Shown: positions 16,155 to 25,231 of the stretch, piece by piece
Layout of the letters: each line of letters opens with the position of its first letter
Numbering within the stretch: the stretch's first letter is position 1
Assembly (NCBI GenBank): GCA_005888315.1
Contig: VAWH01000025.1
Span: forward strand, 21,104-85,103
Direction: 5' to 3'
Length of the DNA: 64,000 bases
Source of the DNA: Actinomycetota bacterium
GTDB lineage: Bacteria > Actinomycetota > Thermoleophilia > Gaiellales > Gaiellaceae
Position numbers and translations under genes: made by a program
Notes under the pieces: model-generated
The model's database searches: none
What the model was told of the DNA's origin: nothing
The model's input: only the letters and a program-made list of their open reading frames with translations

Positions 16155-17378
16155 CTAGAAGCCGCCGATTCCGTTCGGCGTGCCGAGGCCGGTCGGGCCG
16201 TCGTAGCCCGGACCGGCGGTGCAGAGGTACTTCGACGAGGTATTGCGCTTGCCCCTCGAGCAGTTCCCGTTCGAGCCGCTGGCGACGTCGAACAACTTGC
16301 CCGGCGAGGCGTACGGAAGCCGCGCCGCATAGTCAATCGTGTTCGCGTTCTTCGCCAGGCCGTAGACCGAGGCGATGATCGGAGCTGCGACGCTGGTGCC
16401 GCCGAAGACGTACCAGTTCGCTCCCCCGGTCGAGCCGTAGCTGTCGTAGACGGCGACGCCCGTGTTCGGGTCGGCCACCGCTGAGACGTCGGCAACCGTC
16501 CGCCGCCCGCAGCCCGTGTCGGTCTGCCAGGAGCGCTTGGAGATCTGGGCGCTGCAGCCGCTCCCCGCACCGTTCCACGCCGATTCGCTCCAGCCGCGTG
16601 AGTTCACGGCGCTCGTCAAGCTCGTGCCGCCGACCGCGACGACGGTGTTGTAGGCCGCCGGCACCTCGACGCCGTAGCCGCCGTCGCCGGAGCTCACCGT
16701 GATCGCGACGCCCGGTTGGTCGTACGGGCCGGCATAGCTCGTCTCACCGAAGAACTCGCCGGCGCCGTAGCTGTTGCTGATCGCATTGGCGCCGAGAGCG
16801 TAGGCCTCGTTCACTGCAGCGCCGAGGTCGGCGAAGCTGTTCGAGTCGGCCTCGACGAGCAGGATCTTGCAGTTCGGGCAGACGGCGGAGACCATCTCGA
16901 TGTCGAGGTCGATCTCCTGGCCCCAGCCGGTGTCGCCGGCCGGAGGCGCGGTGCCGCCGCGCTGGTTGCGCTTGTCGAAGCAGCCGTTTACCGCCGCCGG
17001 GCACGGCGGCAGGCCGAACTGGCTGCGGTAGGTCGCCAGGTCGGACGCGGCGTTCGGGTTGTCGTAGGCGTCGACGATCGCGACCGTCTGGCCGTTCCAG
17101 TTCCAGCTCGAGCCGGTCGGACCGGACCACTTGTAGGCGCTCGCGAGATCCTGCGGCGAGTAGCCGTACTGGTACGAGGGCGTTGCCAGCGGCGCTGCCC
17201 CGCCGTCGGCCGTGACGACGTGCGCGTCGCAATGGGCGAGACCGGGCACGGCGGCCGTACAGACGTTTCGCTGTCCGTGCGCCGGAAGCGGCTTGGGCCC
17301 GTGCGCGGCTGTGGCGGACCCGCCAGCGAAGGCGAAGATCGCGAACAGCGCGGCGAAGCCGGGAAACAGGCGATTCAT
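16155..17378 (-). CDS. Secreted sedolisin-family (S53) protease
   Basis: 407 residues. Signal peptide 1-25 (ending GGSATAA). The catalytic motifs of the acid-active S53 family are visible: Glu155 and Asp159 in GWGQEIDLDIE and the nucleophile Ser329 in GGTSVAAPI. There is no large N-terminal activation domain, so it belongs to the short secreted bacterial group; the paired cysteines (for example C167/C170) suggest disulfides. GAGGAGG sits 5 nt before the ATG at 17378, which decides the start. Predicted extracellular endopeptidase. Confidence 0.92.
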   Translation of the reverse strand: MNRLFPGFAALFAIFAFAGGSATAAHGPKPLPAHGQRNVCTAAVPGLAHCDAHVVTADGGAAPLATPSYQYGYSPQDLASAYKWSGPTGSSWNWNGQTVAIVDAYDNPNAASDLATYRSQFGLPPCPAAVNGCFDKRNQRGGTAPPAGDTGWGQEIDLDIEMVSAVCPNCKILLVEADSNSFADLGAAVNEAYALGANAISNSYGAGEFFGETSYAGPYDQPGVAITVSSGDGGYGVEVPAAYNTVVAVGGTSLTSAVNSRGWSESAWNGAGSGCSAQISKRSWQTDTGCGRRTVADVSAVADPNTGVAVYDSYGSTGGANWYVFGGTSVAAPIIASVYGLAKNANTIDYAARLPYASPGKLFDVASGSNGNCSRGKRNTSSKYLCTAGPGYDGPTGLGTPNGIGGF

Positions 17379-17436
17379 TGAACCCTCCTCGGAGACTGCG
17401 GGCCCGGAAGGTAACAGCCGAGCCGGATCTTGCAAA

Positions 17437-17477
17437 GCCCCCAAAAAGGGGGCCTGGCCCCCCGCGAAGGTGCGGGG
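17437..17477 (-). terminator. Two adjacent GC hairpins downstream of the 17.5-kb gene
   Basis: On the minus strand a CCCCGC/GCGGGG hairpin is followed by GCCCCC-TTTTT-GGGGGC, just past the stop codon at 17481. The second hairpin is perfectly palindromic. Probable terminator separating the unknown membrane gene from the S53 protease. Confidence 0.5.
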
Positions 17478-17480
17478 TGG

Positions 17481-18335
17481 TCACGCCTGCGCGCACCTCT
17501 TCGCGCCGAGAGCGCCGGCGAACTCTCGAAGATGATCGCGCGCCGATTGCGCTCGTGGCGCGTAGCCTGCGACCCTCGAATCGTGCCGAGCGAGAGCGCC
17601 GACCAGCCACACGTCAAGCTCGAGCTTGTATCGCTTCCACGCTAGGAAGTCCCTCTGGAGCCGAGTCCGCTGCCCTTCCGGCGTCAGTCGTTCGAGCGCG
17701 TCGAGAGCCTGTTCCTCGACAACGTTCGCGCGCCTCTGGGTCTCGAGCAGGCCGATGCTCGTTGGCAGAGCCGCGATGCGAGCCTGCTCGCGGGCGCAGA
17801 TCCCGTTCGCCGACGCGGCCCAACGGTGTGCGCGGCGGCTTGCCGAGATCGCCGTGGTCGCCGCAAGCGCAACCATTCCGGCGAGCACTAGCGTGAGCGC
17901 GACGAGCGACACGCGTCGTACGCGGCTCTGCGGCTGAAACAAGGCTCGGCCTGGCATTCGGATCTTCACCGGCGACAAGCTCAGCTGCGCGGCGAGCGCA
18001 GCATTCAGAGCTCGCGCCGCCGAGATGCGCTTTCGCCGGGCCGGCGCGCGGAGCCGCATGGCTCCGAAGACGAGCAGTGGGTAAAGAAGGCCATCCGGCC
18101 GCCAGCTCCAAGTGAGCCCGAGCTCGGCGAGAACCAGGACGACAAGCAAGAGATGCAGCGGCCGAAACCGTTTCCGCCAGGACAGCCACTCGAGCATCGC
18201 ATCCGCAAACCCGACGGCGTACGGGGCGTCCCTCGGATCATCGACCGCGACCCCCTTGCGGACAGCCCGTGCCACGCGCCGCCGGCGCGCGCGGGCGAGG
18301 TCGAGCCACTTCACCTCATGCCGAGGATCGGTCAT
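17481..18335 (-). CDS. Unknown membrane protein
   Basis: 284 residues from ATG at 18335; the longer frame upstream overlaps sucC on the other strand and was discarded. A basic N-terminus, two hydrophobic segments close together at about 62-95, and a third at about 142-165 (VSLVALTLVLAGMVALAAT), followed by a soluble helical C-terminal domain of about 110 residues containing one CAREQARIAAL motif. No family was recognised. It is convergent with nothing and divergent from sucC with 66 bp between. Confidence 0.6.
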   Translation of the reverse strand: MTDPRHEVKWLDLARARRRRVARAVRKGVAVDDPRDAPYAVGFADAMLEWLSWRKRFRPLHLLLVVLVLAELGLTWSWRPDGLLYPLLVFGAMRLRAPARRKRISAARALNAALAAQLSLSPVKIRMPGRALFQPQSRVRRVSLVALTLVLAGMVALAATTAISASRRAHRWAASANGICAREQARIAALPTSIGLLETQRRANVVEEQALDALERLTPEGQRTRLQRDFLAWKRYKLELDVWLVGALARHDSRVAGYAPRAQSARDHLREFAGALGAKRCAQA

Positions 18336-18386
18336 CGACCCTCGATCGGCAGGGCCCGATCGCCGCTTGAGTGCGCCGGCGGCGGC

Positions 18387-18392
18387 TAGAGT
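18387..18392 (+). promoter_or_regulatory. -10 box of sucC
   Basis: TAGAGT, 9 nt before the GTG start of sucC; no ribosome-binding site in between. Confidence 0.45.
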
Positions 18393-18401
18393 CCGCCGCC
18401 G

Positions 18402-19544
18402 GTGGATCTCTACGAGTACCAGGGCAAGGAGCTGTTTCGGCGCTTCGGGATCCCGACGTCCGAGGGGCGCCTCGCCTCGACGCCGGCCGAGGCGCAAGCC
18501 GCGGCGGAAGAGCTCGGCGGCCAGGTCGTCGTCAAGGCCCAGGTGCTGACCGGCGGGCGCGGGAAAGCCGGCGGCGTCAAGCTCGCCGAGGGGGCCGACG
18601 ACGCCGAGCAGAAGGCGAACGAGATCCTCGGCCTCGACATCAATGGGCACGTCGTCCGCAGGCTCTGGATCGAGCGCGCTTCCGAGATCGCCAAGGAGTA
18701 CTACCTCTCGGTCACCTTCGACCGGGTCGAGAAGAAGCCGCTCTTCATGCTCACTACGAAGGGCGGGATCGAAATCGAGCAGGTCGCCGAAGAGACGCCG
18801 GAGAAGCTGGCCCGGCTCCACGTCGACCCTCTGGAGGGCTACCAGCCCTATCAGGCTCGTCGCCTGATCTACGGCGCGGGTATTGCGGACCCGAACGAGC
18901 AGAAACAGCTGCTCGACATAGTCGGGAAGCTCTACGCGTGCTTCGTGGGAACCGACGCGATGCTCTGCGAGATCAATCCGCTGATCGTGACGCCGGAGGG
19001 TGAGGTGCGGGCGCTCGACTCAAAGTTCACGGTCGACGACAACGCGCTCTACAAGCACCCCGAGATCGCCGAGATGCGCGATCCGGAATCGGTCCCGCCC
19101 GAGGAGCGTGCCGCGCGCGAGAAGGGCGTGACATACGTAAAGCTCGACGGCGAGGTGGGGATCCTCGGCAACGGCGCCGGTCTCGTGATGTCGACGCTGG
19201 ACGTGATCACGTCGGCGGGTGGCCGGCCGGCGAACTTCTGCGACCTCGGCGGCGGCGGCGATGCGCAGGGAGTCGTCGACGCGCTCGAGGTGATCAGCGC
19301 CGACCCGCAGGTGCGGTCGATCTACTTCAACATCTTCGGCGGGATCACGCGCACGGACGAGGTCGCGCGCGGGATCCTGACCGCGCTCGAGCAGATCGGG
19401 ATCGAGCATCCGATCGTCGTCCGCCTCGACGGCACGAATGCCGAGGAGGGTCGTCGGATCCTGGCCGACTCCGGCCAGGGCAACCTGCACGTCGAGCCGA
19501 CGATGCTCGAGGGCGCGAAGCGGGCCGTGGAGCTGGCCAAATGA
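18402..19544 (+). CDS. sucC: Succinyl-CoA ligase beta subunit
   Basis: 380 residues: starts MDLYEYQGKELFRRFGIP with an ATP-grasp fold (VVVKAQVLTGGRGKAGGVKL) and the CoA-ligase C-terminal domain (EVGILGNGAGLVMSTLDVI, IYFNIFGGITRTDEVARGI). Length and motifs are those of a complete enzyme, which makes ATP or GTP from succinyl-CoA in the TCA cycle. The GTG at 18402 matches the family N-terminus. The alpha subunit lies downstream but is separated by a repeat and a methyltransferase gene, and is itself frameshifted. Confidence 0.95.
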   Translation: MDLYEYQGKELFRRFGIPTSEGRLASTPAEAQAAAEELGGQVVVKAQVLTGGRGKAGGVKLAEGADDAEQKANEILGLDINGHVVRRLWIERASEIAKEYYLSVTFDRVEKKPLFMLTTKGGIEIEQVAEETPEKLARLHVDPLEGYQPYQARRLIYGAGIADPNEQKQLLDIVGKLYACFVGTDAMLCEINPLIVTPEGEVRALDSKFTVDDNALYKHPEIAEMRDPESVPPEERAAREKGVTYVKLDGEVGILGNGAGLVMSTLDVITSAGGRPANFCDLGGGGDAQGVVDALEVISADPQVRSIYFNIFGGITRTDEVARGILTALEQIGIEHPIVVRLDGTNAEEGRRILADSGQGNLHVEPTMLEGAKRAVELAK

Positions 19545-19548
19545 CCGC

Positions 19549-19613
19549 GGCGTCGCTCGCGATGCCGCTTGAGAGGCCACAGTGGCTTTGCCGCTGTGGC
19601 CGTCTAAACCCGG
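19549..19613. repeat. Family B hairpin repeat, copy 4 (forward)
   Basis: GGCGTCGCTCGCGATGCCGC TTGAGA, then hairpin arms GGCCACAG/CTGTGGCC, then GTCTAAACCCGG. It begins 5 bp after the sucC stop codon and separates sucC from the methyltransferase. Confidence 0.7.
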
Positions 19614-19650
19614 CTCGGTCGCCAATAGCCATTCGTGTCTCGGAGACGGC

Positions 19651-20307
19651 GTGACTGAATTGTGGGACGAGCGGGCGCAGGCGTACCGTGATTCGAAGAC
19701 CCACGCAGAAGGCGACGATCTCGACCTCGTCGTCGAGTGGTGCGCGCCGGGGCCCGGGCGAAAGGTCATCGACGTCGCCACCGGCGGCGGCCATGTGGCT
19801 CGGCGGCTCCGAGAGCAGGGGTGTGAGGTCGTGACCACGGACTCCTCCCCCGGAATGAAGCCCGACGTCGTCTCACGCGCCGAAGACCTGCCGTTCGCCG
19901 ACGGCTCCTTCGACTGTGCAGTCTCGCGGATCGCGCCCCACCACTTCGGAGACATCGGCAGGGCGATCGAGGAGATGGCGCGGGTCTCCAACGACGTCGT
20001 CGTGATCGAGGACACGCTCTTCTCGAGCGAGCGCCACGAGCAGGCGGAGAAGCTGCGAGACCCGACCCACGTTCGCAACTACACCGAGGACGAATGGATC
20101 GAATTCCTGACCGGCGCGGGGCTCGAGGTCGAGCAACGACAGCTCTTCGAGAAGGTGCACCCACTCGAGGACTGGCTCGGACGAACCGGCTGCGAGGGCG
20201 AGGAGGCCGAGCGGGTCAAGGAGCTGCTCGCCGACCGGATGACCGACGACGGGGTTGCCTGGACGGACGTCAAGCTGGTCCTCAAAGCCCGAAAGTCACA
20301 GCGCTGA
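19651..20307 (+). CDS. SAM-dependent class I methyltransferase
   Basis: 218 residues from GTG at 19651 (CGGAGA 4-9 nt upstream). SAM-binding motif I is [12 protein letters not shown], followed by an acidic residue at the end of strand two (TTDSSPGM), motif II/III around [17 protein letters not shown] and a MerR/UbiE-like [16 protein letters not shown]. Substrate unknown. Its stop overlaps the sucD start by one base (TGATG), so it now sits inside the sucC-sucD operon, an unusual position. Confidence 0.85.
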   Translation: MTELWDERAQAYRDSKTHAEGDDLDLVVEWCAPGPGRKVIDVATGGGHVARRLREQGCEVVTTDSSPGMKPDVVSRAEDLPFADGSFDCAVSRIAPHHFGDIGRAIEEMARVSNDVVVIEDTLFSSERHEQAEKLRDPTHVRNYTEDEWIEFLTGAGLEVEQRQLFEKVHPLEDWLGRTGCEGEEAERVKELLADRMTDDGVAWTDVKLVLKARKSQR

Positions 20308-21166
20308 TGGCGATCATCGTCGACCACGACACAAAGCTCGTCGTCCAGGGTGAGACCGGGCGCGAGGGCTCGTTCCACACGCTTCGCAACCGCAACTACG
20401 GGACCGACGTCGTCGCCGGCGTCACACCCGGGAAGGGCGGGCAGGACCTCGAGGGCATCGCGATCTTCGACACGGTCGCCGAGGCTGTCGAGGAGACGGG
20501 AGCGAACACCTCGATGGTCTTCGTGCCGGCGCGCTTCGCCGCCGACGCGATCTACGAGGGCGTCGACGCGGGCATCGAGGACTGCCGGCGCACGAGATGC
20601 TGCGGATCTACAACTACATCAAGCCGCGTGGGATCACGATGCTCGGGCCCAACTGCCCCGGCGCGCTTTCGCCGGGCAAGGCGAACGTGGGGATCATCCC
20701 CGCGGAAATCTTCCGCGAGGGGCGGATCGGGCTCGTCTCGCGCTCGGGCACGCTGACATACCAGATCGGCCACGAGCTGACGCAGCTCGGGCTCGGCAAC
20801 TCGACTATCGTCGGCATCGGCGGCGACCCCGTCGTCGGCTCGTCGTTCATCGACGTGCTGGCGAAGTTCGAGGCGGACGACGAGACCGAGGTCGTCGTCC
20901 TGGTGGGCGAGATCGGCGGCGCCGAGGAGGAGAAGGCGGCCGAGTTCATCGGCGCCGAGATGACCAAGCACGTCGTGGGTTACATCGCGGGCTTTTCAGC
21001 TCCGCCCGGCAAGACGATGGGCCACGCGGGCGCGATCATCTCAGGCTCCGCCGGCACAGCCGAGGGCAAGCAGGCAGCCCTCGAGGCGCACGGCGTCCGG
21101 GTAGGCAGGACACCGACCGAGGCGGCGCAGCTCGCCGCCGAGGTTGCGAGCGCCGTCCTTTCCTAG
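20307..21166 (+). pseudogene. sucD: Succinyl-CoA ligase alpha subunit, frameshifted by a small deletion
   Basis: The first frame reads [20 protein letters not shown] to [11 protein letters not shown], as in SucD. It then leaves the family; at about 20590 another frame takes over with [20 protein letters not shown] and continues to the normal end, including the phospho-histidine motif GKTMGHAGAIISG. The missing piece corresponds to the conserved LVVCITEG segment, i.e. about 22 nt lost. Both halves are otherwise well conserved and codon usage is normal, so the lesion is recent or an assembly error. An organism with an otherwise complete TCA set would be expected to have an intact copy. Confidence 0.85.
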
Positions 21167-22773
21167 CGGATCCTCAGCGAGGCGCAGCTGGTGCTGGCGT
21201 TTCCGGCGCCGTCGACGGCGCGAACGCAGAAGCGGCCGACGAGGCGCCGCCGGGGCGCGCGCCACGCGAGCCAGGAGACGAGCGTGTCGTCGGTCGGTCT
21301 CAGCGTCCGGCCGAGCCTCTTCACCAGCAGGCGGCCGCGATACAGCGAGACCCGCTCGGTCGTCTCACCGCGGTCGTCTCGCACGCGATAGGTCAGCTTG
21401 ACCGTTCGACCGCGCCGTCCCGTCGCCGGGTAAGCGCGCACGAACGGCGGCACGGTGTCAGGCGGGTCCGGCACCGGCAGGACCGCGGGAGGCGGTGAAG
21501 GCGGAGCCGGAGGCGGAGGCGGCGGTGCAGGCGGAGGAGGTGGGGGAGCCGGGGTCGTGCCTGCGGCGAGCGCCGCGTTCACGTTCACGCGCCCGTAGCC
21601 GTAACTCTGCTGCCAGGTGCACCCGTCGCAAGTGCTGTACGGGTCGCTCCCGTAGGCGACGCCGCCGACCTTGTCGGCGCTCGCGGCCAGCAAGCGGCGG
21701 ACATCGGCAGGGGTCGACTCCGGATGCTCGCCGAAGCGGAGGGCCGCGAGCCCCGCCACGAACGGCGAGGCCATTGAGGTGCCGTCCCACTGCTCGTAGA
21801 GGTTGCCCGGCACGCTCGACCAGATGCCGACACCGGGAGCCGAGACGAAGACGTCGGGCGAGCCGTAGTTCGAAAAGGACGCGGGCGAGTCGAACTGGTC
21901 CGTCGCAGCGACTCCGACCGCCCCCGGACACGCCGCCGGGGCGCTCGGCGTCGACGACGAGCTGTTTCCTGCGGCCGCGACGACCAGCGCGCCATAAGTG
22001 TGCTCGGCCGTGTAGACGGCGTCGCAGTCGGTCTGCGAGTAAGCCCCGCCGAGGCTGAGGTTGATCACGCGGGCGCCGTGCTGGGCGGCCCAGAGGATCC
22101 CGTTCGCGACGTCCGAGTCGTAGCCAGAGCCGGTCGAATCGAGCACCTTGACCGGGATGATCGGAGAGGAGAACGCGACTCCGGCGACTCCGAGGCCGTT
22201 GTTCGTCGCGGCGCCGGCGATGCCGGCCACGTGCGTCCCGTGGCCTTCGTCGTCGGTGGCCGGGCCCGGCAGGCACGGGTTCGGGTAGAGGCAGCTCGCC
22301 CCGAGATCGGTGCGCACGCGGCCGGCGAGGTCCTCGTGCGCCGCCGAGACTCCCGTGTCGACGACGGCGAGCGGAGCTCCGCCGGTCGCGCCGTACGCGC
22401 CGGGGTAGAGCGCCCAGCCGTCGAGGGCGCCCGTGAGTGCGAAGGCCCATTGGGAGGAAAATTTCGGATCGTTCGGCGCCGCCAGACTCAGCGCCTCGAC
22501 CCGGCCGTTCGGCTCCGCGTAGGCGACGTCCGTCCGCTTCGCGTAGGCGGCGATCCGCGCGGCGGGCGACTCGCCGGGCGGCAGGCGGACGACCGAGACC
22601 CGGTTTGCCGTTTGCCCGACGGCTTCGTCGCCGAGCGCGTCGATCCGCGCCGCTGCGCGGCTCGGCTGCTTGAACTTGACGAGGATCGTGGGCGAGCTCG
22701 CGGCGTGGGCGGCCGGCGCGCAGACGAGCGCGAGGATCACTGGTGCGAGGCGAAGGCGGACAGGCTCGAGCAT
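21163..22773 (-). CDS. Secreted subtilisin-family (S8) protease with C-terminal domain
   Basis: 536 residues. Signal peptide 1-24 (ending AAHAA), inhibitor-I9-like propeptide to about residue 92, then the peptidase with Asp139 (AVVDTGV), His178 (GHGTHVAG), Asn270 (AAGN) and Ser333 (GTSMASP). A proline-rich linker (about 408-440) leads to a beta-type C-terminal domain with a cysteine pair. The stop codon shares CTAG with the convergent sucD stop. Likely an extracellular or wall-associated protease. Confidence 0.95.
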   Translation of the reverse strand: MLEPVRLRLAPVILALVCAPAAHAASSPTILVKFKQPSRAAARIDALGDEAVGQTANRVSVVRLPPGESPAARIAAYAKRTDVAYAEPNGRVEALSLAAPNDPKFSSQWAFALTGALDGWALYPGAYGATGGAPLAVVDTGVSAAHEDLAGRVRTDLGASCLYPNPCLPGPATDDEGHGTHVAGIAGAATNNGLGVAGVAFSSPIIPVKVLDSTGSGYDSDVANGILWAAQHGARVINLSLGGAYSQTDCDAVYTAEHTYGALVVAAAGNSSSSTPSAPAACPGAVGVAATDQFDSPASFSNYGSPDVFVSAPGVGIWSSVPGNLYEQWDGTSMASPFVAGLAALRFGEHPESTPADVRRLLAASADKVGGVAYGSDPYSTCDGCTWQQSYGYGRVNVNAALAAGTTPAPPPPPPAPPPPPPAPPSPPPAVLPVPDPPDTVPPFVRAYPATGRRGRTVKLTYRVRDDRGETTERVSLYRGRLLVKRLGRTLRPTDDTLVSWLAWRAPRRRLVGRFCVRAVDGAGNASTSCASLRIR

Positions 22774-22867
22774 GGTGTGCGGCGACGCTCAGTTGCGTCA
22801 TCGGCAGCGCGACCGGCCGGCGTCTCCCCCGAACGGAGGACGCCTGCTGGTCTGGCAGTCTGCCGGT

Positions 22868-24109
22868 GTGCGCCCGCTGGCAGCGCTCTACCGCGTGATC
22901 TTCGGCTCGGATACCGATGCGGCCTTGCGGCCGATCCTCGGGATCACTTTCGCCGGTTCGCTGGCCGGCTCCACCGTCTGGAGCTTCGTCGGGATCTGGG
23001 CGATCAAGAAGCTTGGTGCAGATCAATCGACGCTCGGGCTCGCCTACCTCGTCAGCGCGCTGATCGGCGTCGGGGCCGGCTATCTCGGCGGCCATCTCTC
23101 CGACCACCTCGGCCGCCGTCCGCTGATCTTCGTCGGCTGGATCGGGCAGACCGCGGTCGTGCTCGCCTTTCTCGCGGCCGGCAACAGCGCCCGCGCCGGT
23201 CTGCTCGTCCTCTGCTTCGGCGGGCTCTTCTTCCAGGTCGGCAGCGCCGCGAGCCAGGCCCTCGTGGCCGATCTGGTGCCGCGGGAGCGCCACGAGCCGG
23301 CCTATGCAGCCGTCCGCGTCGCTTCCAACCTCGGGGTCACGTGCGGCCCGCCGCTCGGCGGCTTGCTGCTCCTGCTCGGCAGCTGGAATGCGCTCTTCGC
23401 CGGCGCCGCATTCTTCTCCGCAGTCGGCTTCCTGCTTGCGGTCCTGTTCCTGCCGGCGCGGGGAGCCTACGCGCCCGAGGAGCCGCCGGGCCGGGGCTCA
23501 TTCGCGGTCATCGCCCGCGACCGGCCGTTCCTGCTCTTCCTCGTCTCCGCGGCATTCGCATGGCTCGTCTACGTCGCGTTCGAGACGGTGCTGCCGATCT
23601 CGCTCGTTTCCTCGCATGGCTACTCGAGCTCGACCTGGGGCTTTCTCGTGATCGTCAACCCCTTTCTCGTCACGTTCTTCCAGTTGCGGCTGACCGAGCG
23701 CGTCGCTTCGGTGCCGGCGGCGGCGAAGCTTGCGATCGGGCTGCCGCTGATGGGGTTCCCGTTCCTGCTGCTCGCGGTGAACGACGCGCTGCCGGTCGTG
23801 ATGCTGATCCTGTTCCTGTTCGTGATCGGCGAGATGCTCTGGGTTCCGACCTCGCAGACAGCCGTCGCGGGGCTGGCGCCGGCCGACCTTCGCGGCGCCT
23901 ACATGGGCGCGTTCGGCTCTATGGGAGCGATCGGCTTCGCGCTCGCCCCGTTCGTCGGCCTGCAGGTGCGGAAGAGCTTCGGCGATTCCGCGGTGTGGAT
24001 GCTCGAGGCGGCCCTTTCTCTCGTTGCCGCCGGGACGGGGGCCGCCGCGATCCGGATCGCGCTCGGCCGCGGCCCGGACGAGCCCGAGCCGGCTTCGGCA
24101 ACCGTCTAG
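22868..24109 (+). CDS. Major facilitator superfamily transporter
   Basis: 413 residues with about 12 membrane segments. The MFS loop-2/3 signature appears as GGHLSDHLGRRPLIF; the second-half equivalent is degenerate. GTG at 22868 is preceded by CAGTCT at 6 nt, and the hydrophobic N-terminus begins shortly after. A longer in-frame extension upstream overlaps the divergent protease gene and was rejected. Substrate unknown; the family includes drug exporters. Confidence 0.88.
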   Translation: MRPLAALYRVIFGSDTDAALRPILGITFAGSLAGSTVWSFVGIWAIKKLGADQSTLGLAYLVSALIGVGAGYLGGHLSDHLGRRPLIFVGWIGQTAVVLAFLAAGNSARAGLLVLCFGGLFFQVGSAASQALVADLVPRERHEPAYAAVRVASNLGVTCGPPLGGLLLLLGSWNALFAGAAFFSAVGFLLAVLFLPARGAYAPEEPPGRGSFAVIARDRPFLLFLVSAAFAWLVYVAFETVLPISLVSSHGYSSSTWGFLVIVNPFLVTFFQLRLTERVASVPAAAKLAIGLPLMGFPFLLLAVNDALPVVMLILFLFVIGEMLWVPTSQTAVAGLAPADLRGAYMGAFGSMGAIGFALAPFVGLQVRKSFGDSAVWMLEAALSLVAAGTGAAAIRIALGRGPDEPEPASATV

Positions 24110-24118
24110 GACCCTCTC

Positions 24119-24124
24119 TAGACT
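24119..24124 (+). promoter_or_regulatory. -10 box of aminotransferase gene
   Basis: TAGACT, 6 nt before the GTG start at 24131. Identical to the box of the ABC exporter on the other strand at 16088. Confidence 0.5.
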
Positions 24125-24130
24125 CGGGCC

Positions 24131-25231
24131 GTGAGCACGATCTCGTTTGCCCGCGGCGTTCCGGCGCCGGAATGCCTGCCGATCGAGGATCTGGCCGACT
24201 GCGCGAGGACCGCGATCGAGCGCGACGGCGCGGCCGCGCTCCTCTACGGCCACACGCTCGGCTACCAGCCGCTGCGCGAGTGGCTCGGCGAGCGCCATGA
24301 CGTGGAGCCCGCGCGCGTGATCGTTACGAACGGGTCGCTGCAGGCGTTTCACTTCGTCCTCTCCGCGCTGGCCGGAGCAGGTCGGGTGATCGTGGAGCGG
24401 CCCACGTACGACCGGCCGCGCCGGATCCTGAGCAGCTTCGACGAGGTCGCGGTCGACGACGAGGGGCTCGACCTCGGCGAGCTCGAACGGGTGCTAGCCG
24501 CCGGTGGCCCGCCGGCGTTCCTGTACACGATTCCGACTTTTCAGAACCCGACTGGGGTGACGCTGTCGGAGGAGCGCCGTCGGCAGCTCGCGGAGCTGGC
24601 TGCTGACAGGAACCTTCGCATCCTCGAGGACGATCCCTACGGGCTCGTTCGTTTCGAGGGGGAGCCACTGCCGAGCCTGTTCGAGCTCGAAGGTGGCCGC
24701 AACGTCATCTACAGCTCCTCGTTCTCGAAGACGATCGCCCCCGGGATCCGCGTCGGCTACGTCGTCGTCCCGGAAGCGATGGGGGCAGGGCTGGAAGAGA
24801 CCGTGGCCTCGACGTACATCACCCCCGCGCTCATCGGACAGGCGACCGTGCTCGAGTTCCTCCGCCGGGGGCTCCTGGATCCGAACCTCGAGCGTGTCGG
24901 CGAGCTGCTGCGAGCGCGCCGGGACGCGATGCTCGCGGCCCTCGAGCGCGAGCTGGGCGGGCGCGCCCGCTGGTCGCGGCCGGAGGGCGGCTATTTCCTC
25001 TGGCTCGAGCTGGCAGAAGGGACCGACGCGACCGAGCTGCTCCTCCGGGCGACCTCGGCCGGCGTCACCTTCGTGCCGGGCCCTGACTTCGGGGGCGAGC
25101 CGAACTCGGTCCGCCTGGCTTTCAGCTTCGCCTCGCCGGACGAGATCGACGAGGGCATCTCCCGCCTGGCTACCGCCTTAGAGCCCGTCTCAGAGGGACG
25201 AGCCGGCATCGGCGTTGCCGCCCGGGATTAG
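24131..25231 (+). CDS. PLP-dependent class I/II aminotransferase
   Basis: 366 residues, related to the 2-aminoadipate/MocR-type aminotransferases but without a DNA-binding domain. PLP-lysine is Lys200 in SSSFSKTIAPGIRVG; the NPTG motif is in PTFQNPTGVTLS and the cofactor-contacting Asp/Tyr in LEDDPYG. Probable substrates are aromatic, branched or adipate amino acids. The final 15 or so residues (EGRAGIGVAARD and the stop) are encoded by a family B repeat, so the original C-terminus may have ended a few codons earlier. Confidence 0.9.
   Translation: MSTISFARGVPAPECLPIEDLADCARTAIERDGAAALLYGHTLGYQPLREWLGERHDVEPARVIVTNGSLQAFHFVLSALAGAGRVIVERPTYDRPRRILSSFDEVAVDDEGLDLGELERVLAAGGPPAFLYTIPTFQNPTGVTLSEERRRQLAELAADRNLRILEDDPYGLVRFEGEPLPSLFELEGGRNVIYSSSFSKTIAPGIRVGYVVVPEAMGAGLEETVASTYITPALIGQATVLEFLRRGLLDPNLERVGELLRARRDAMLAALERELGGRARWSRPEGGYFLWLELAEGTDATELLLRATSAGVTFVPGPDFGGEPNSVRLAFSFASPDEIDEGISRLATALEPVSEGRAGIGVAARD

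Noticed and set aside
20350..21498. Plus-strand 382-codon ORF across sucD
   Set aside because: Almost entirely Arg/Ala/Gly-rich; it is the third frame of sucD. The family motifs lie in the other two frames.
21458..23293. Minus-strand ORF of 611 codons covering the S8 protease
   Set aside because: Frame-shifted reading of the protease gene; Arg-rich composition, whereas the other minus frame has the complete catalytic set.
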